The translations under genes were made by a program, and so were the position numbers. Shown piece by piece: positions 6,799-6,809 of a stretch of DNA of 6,809 nucleotides (position 1 is the first letter of the stretch; each line of letters opens with the position of its first letter). Location: positions 1 to 6,809 of the forward strand of contig CALCTX010000282.1 in the NCBI GenBank assembly GCA_937907035.1, in the 5' to 3' direction. The notes under the pieces were generated by a model. It was not told the origin of the DNA. It did no database searches and saw nothing but the letters and a program-made list of their open reading frames with translations. Origin of the DNA: an uncultured Selenomonadales bacterium (GTDB lineage Bacteria > Bacillota_C > Negativicutes > Selenomonadales > Selenomonadaceae).

Positions 6799-6809
6799 AA
6801 TGAACAAAC
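6796..6809 (+). CDS. hslU: Probable HslU ATPase, first codons only (3'-truncated)
   Basis: Only ATG AAT GAA CAA and part of a fifth codon (AC, therefore Thr) are visible, giving MNEQT. This fits HslU proteins that begin with a few residues before TPRxIV. The assignment rests mainly on position: directly after hslV, with a one-base TAATG overlap and a good Shine-Dalgarno site, as in known hslVU operons. HslU would be the AAA+ unfoldase partner of HslV. The sequence shown is too short to prove this. Confidence 0.65.

Noticed and set aside
1..6809. CCGG-containing DNA uptake sequence, suggested by dprA and the CCGG excess
   Set aside because: Bases around the CCGG sites vary and no conserved 9-10 base word emerges by eye, so an uptake sequence is not supported.
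6800..6809. hslU starting at ATG 6800 instead of 6796
   Set aside because: The spacing to GGAGG is 11 bases against 7. The 6796 frame gives MNEQT, which fits HslU N-termini better, but the window ends too soon to prove it.

Overview
The window is an ordinary bacterial housekeeping segment, with all genes on the + strand and nearly all of the sequence coding. The gene content and order are era (3' part), recO, dprA, topA, trmFO, hslV and the first codons of hslU. This points to a Firmicutes-type genome. Folate-dependent TrmFO, an HslV with an FHATT leader and the dprA-topA-trmFO-hslVU order are all typical of Bacillota. The moderate GC content (roughly 45%, by eye) and the style of the proteins suggest a Negativicutes-like lineage. 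That placement is inference from memory of families, not from a search.

Layout: bases 1-566 hold the C-terminal half of Era, and recO follows within 2 bases (569-1300). A strong intrinsic terminator at about 1310-1341 closes this first transcription unit. The 133-base gap that follows carries a plausible sigma-A type promoter for a second unit. dprA (1434-2537) overlaps topA (2534-4840) by 4 bases. trmFO (4907-6223) lies 66 bases further on, and hslV (6239-6796) follows after 15 bases. hslU starts in the overlapping TAATG at 6796 and runs off the window.

Functions: Era acts in 30S ribosome maturation. RecO and DprA both load RecA onto single-stranded DNA, in recombinational repair and in natural transformation. 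TopA relaxes negative supercoils. TrmFO makes m5U54 in tRNA. HslV and HslU form an ATP-dependent protease. The second unit resembles the Bacillus subtilis dprA(smf)-topA-trmFO(gid)-xerC(codV)-hslV-hslU-codY order, except that xerC is absent between trmFO and hslV.

I see no undescribed system, mobile element, CRISPR array or RNA gene here. The points worth a second look are modest: basic extensions at both ends of TopA, the HslV leader and its start choice, an AUG-stop minimal ORF overlapping the trmFO start, the missing xerC, and a strong excess of the tetranucleotide CCGG.
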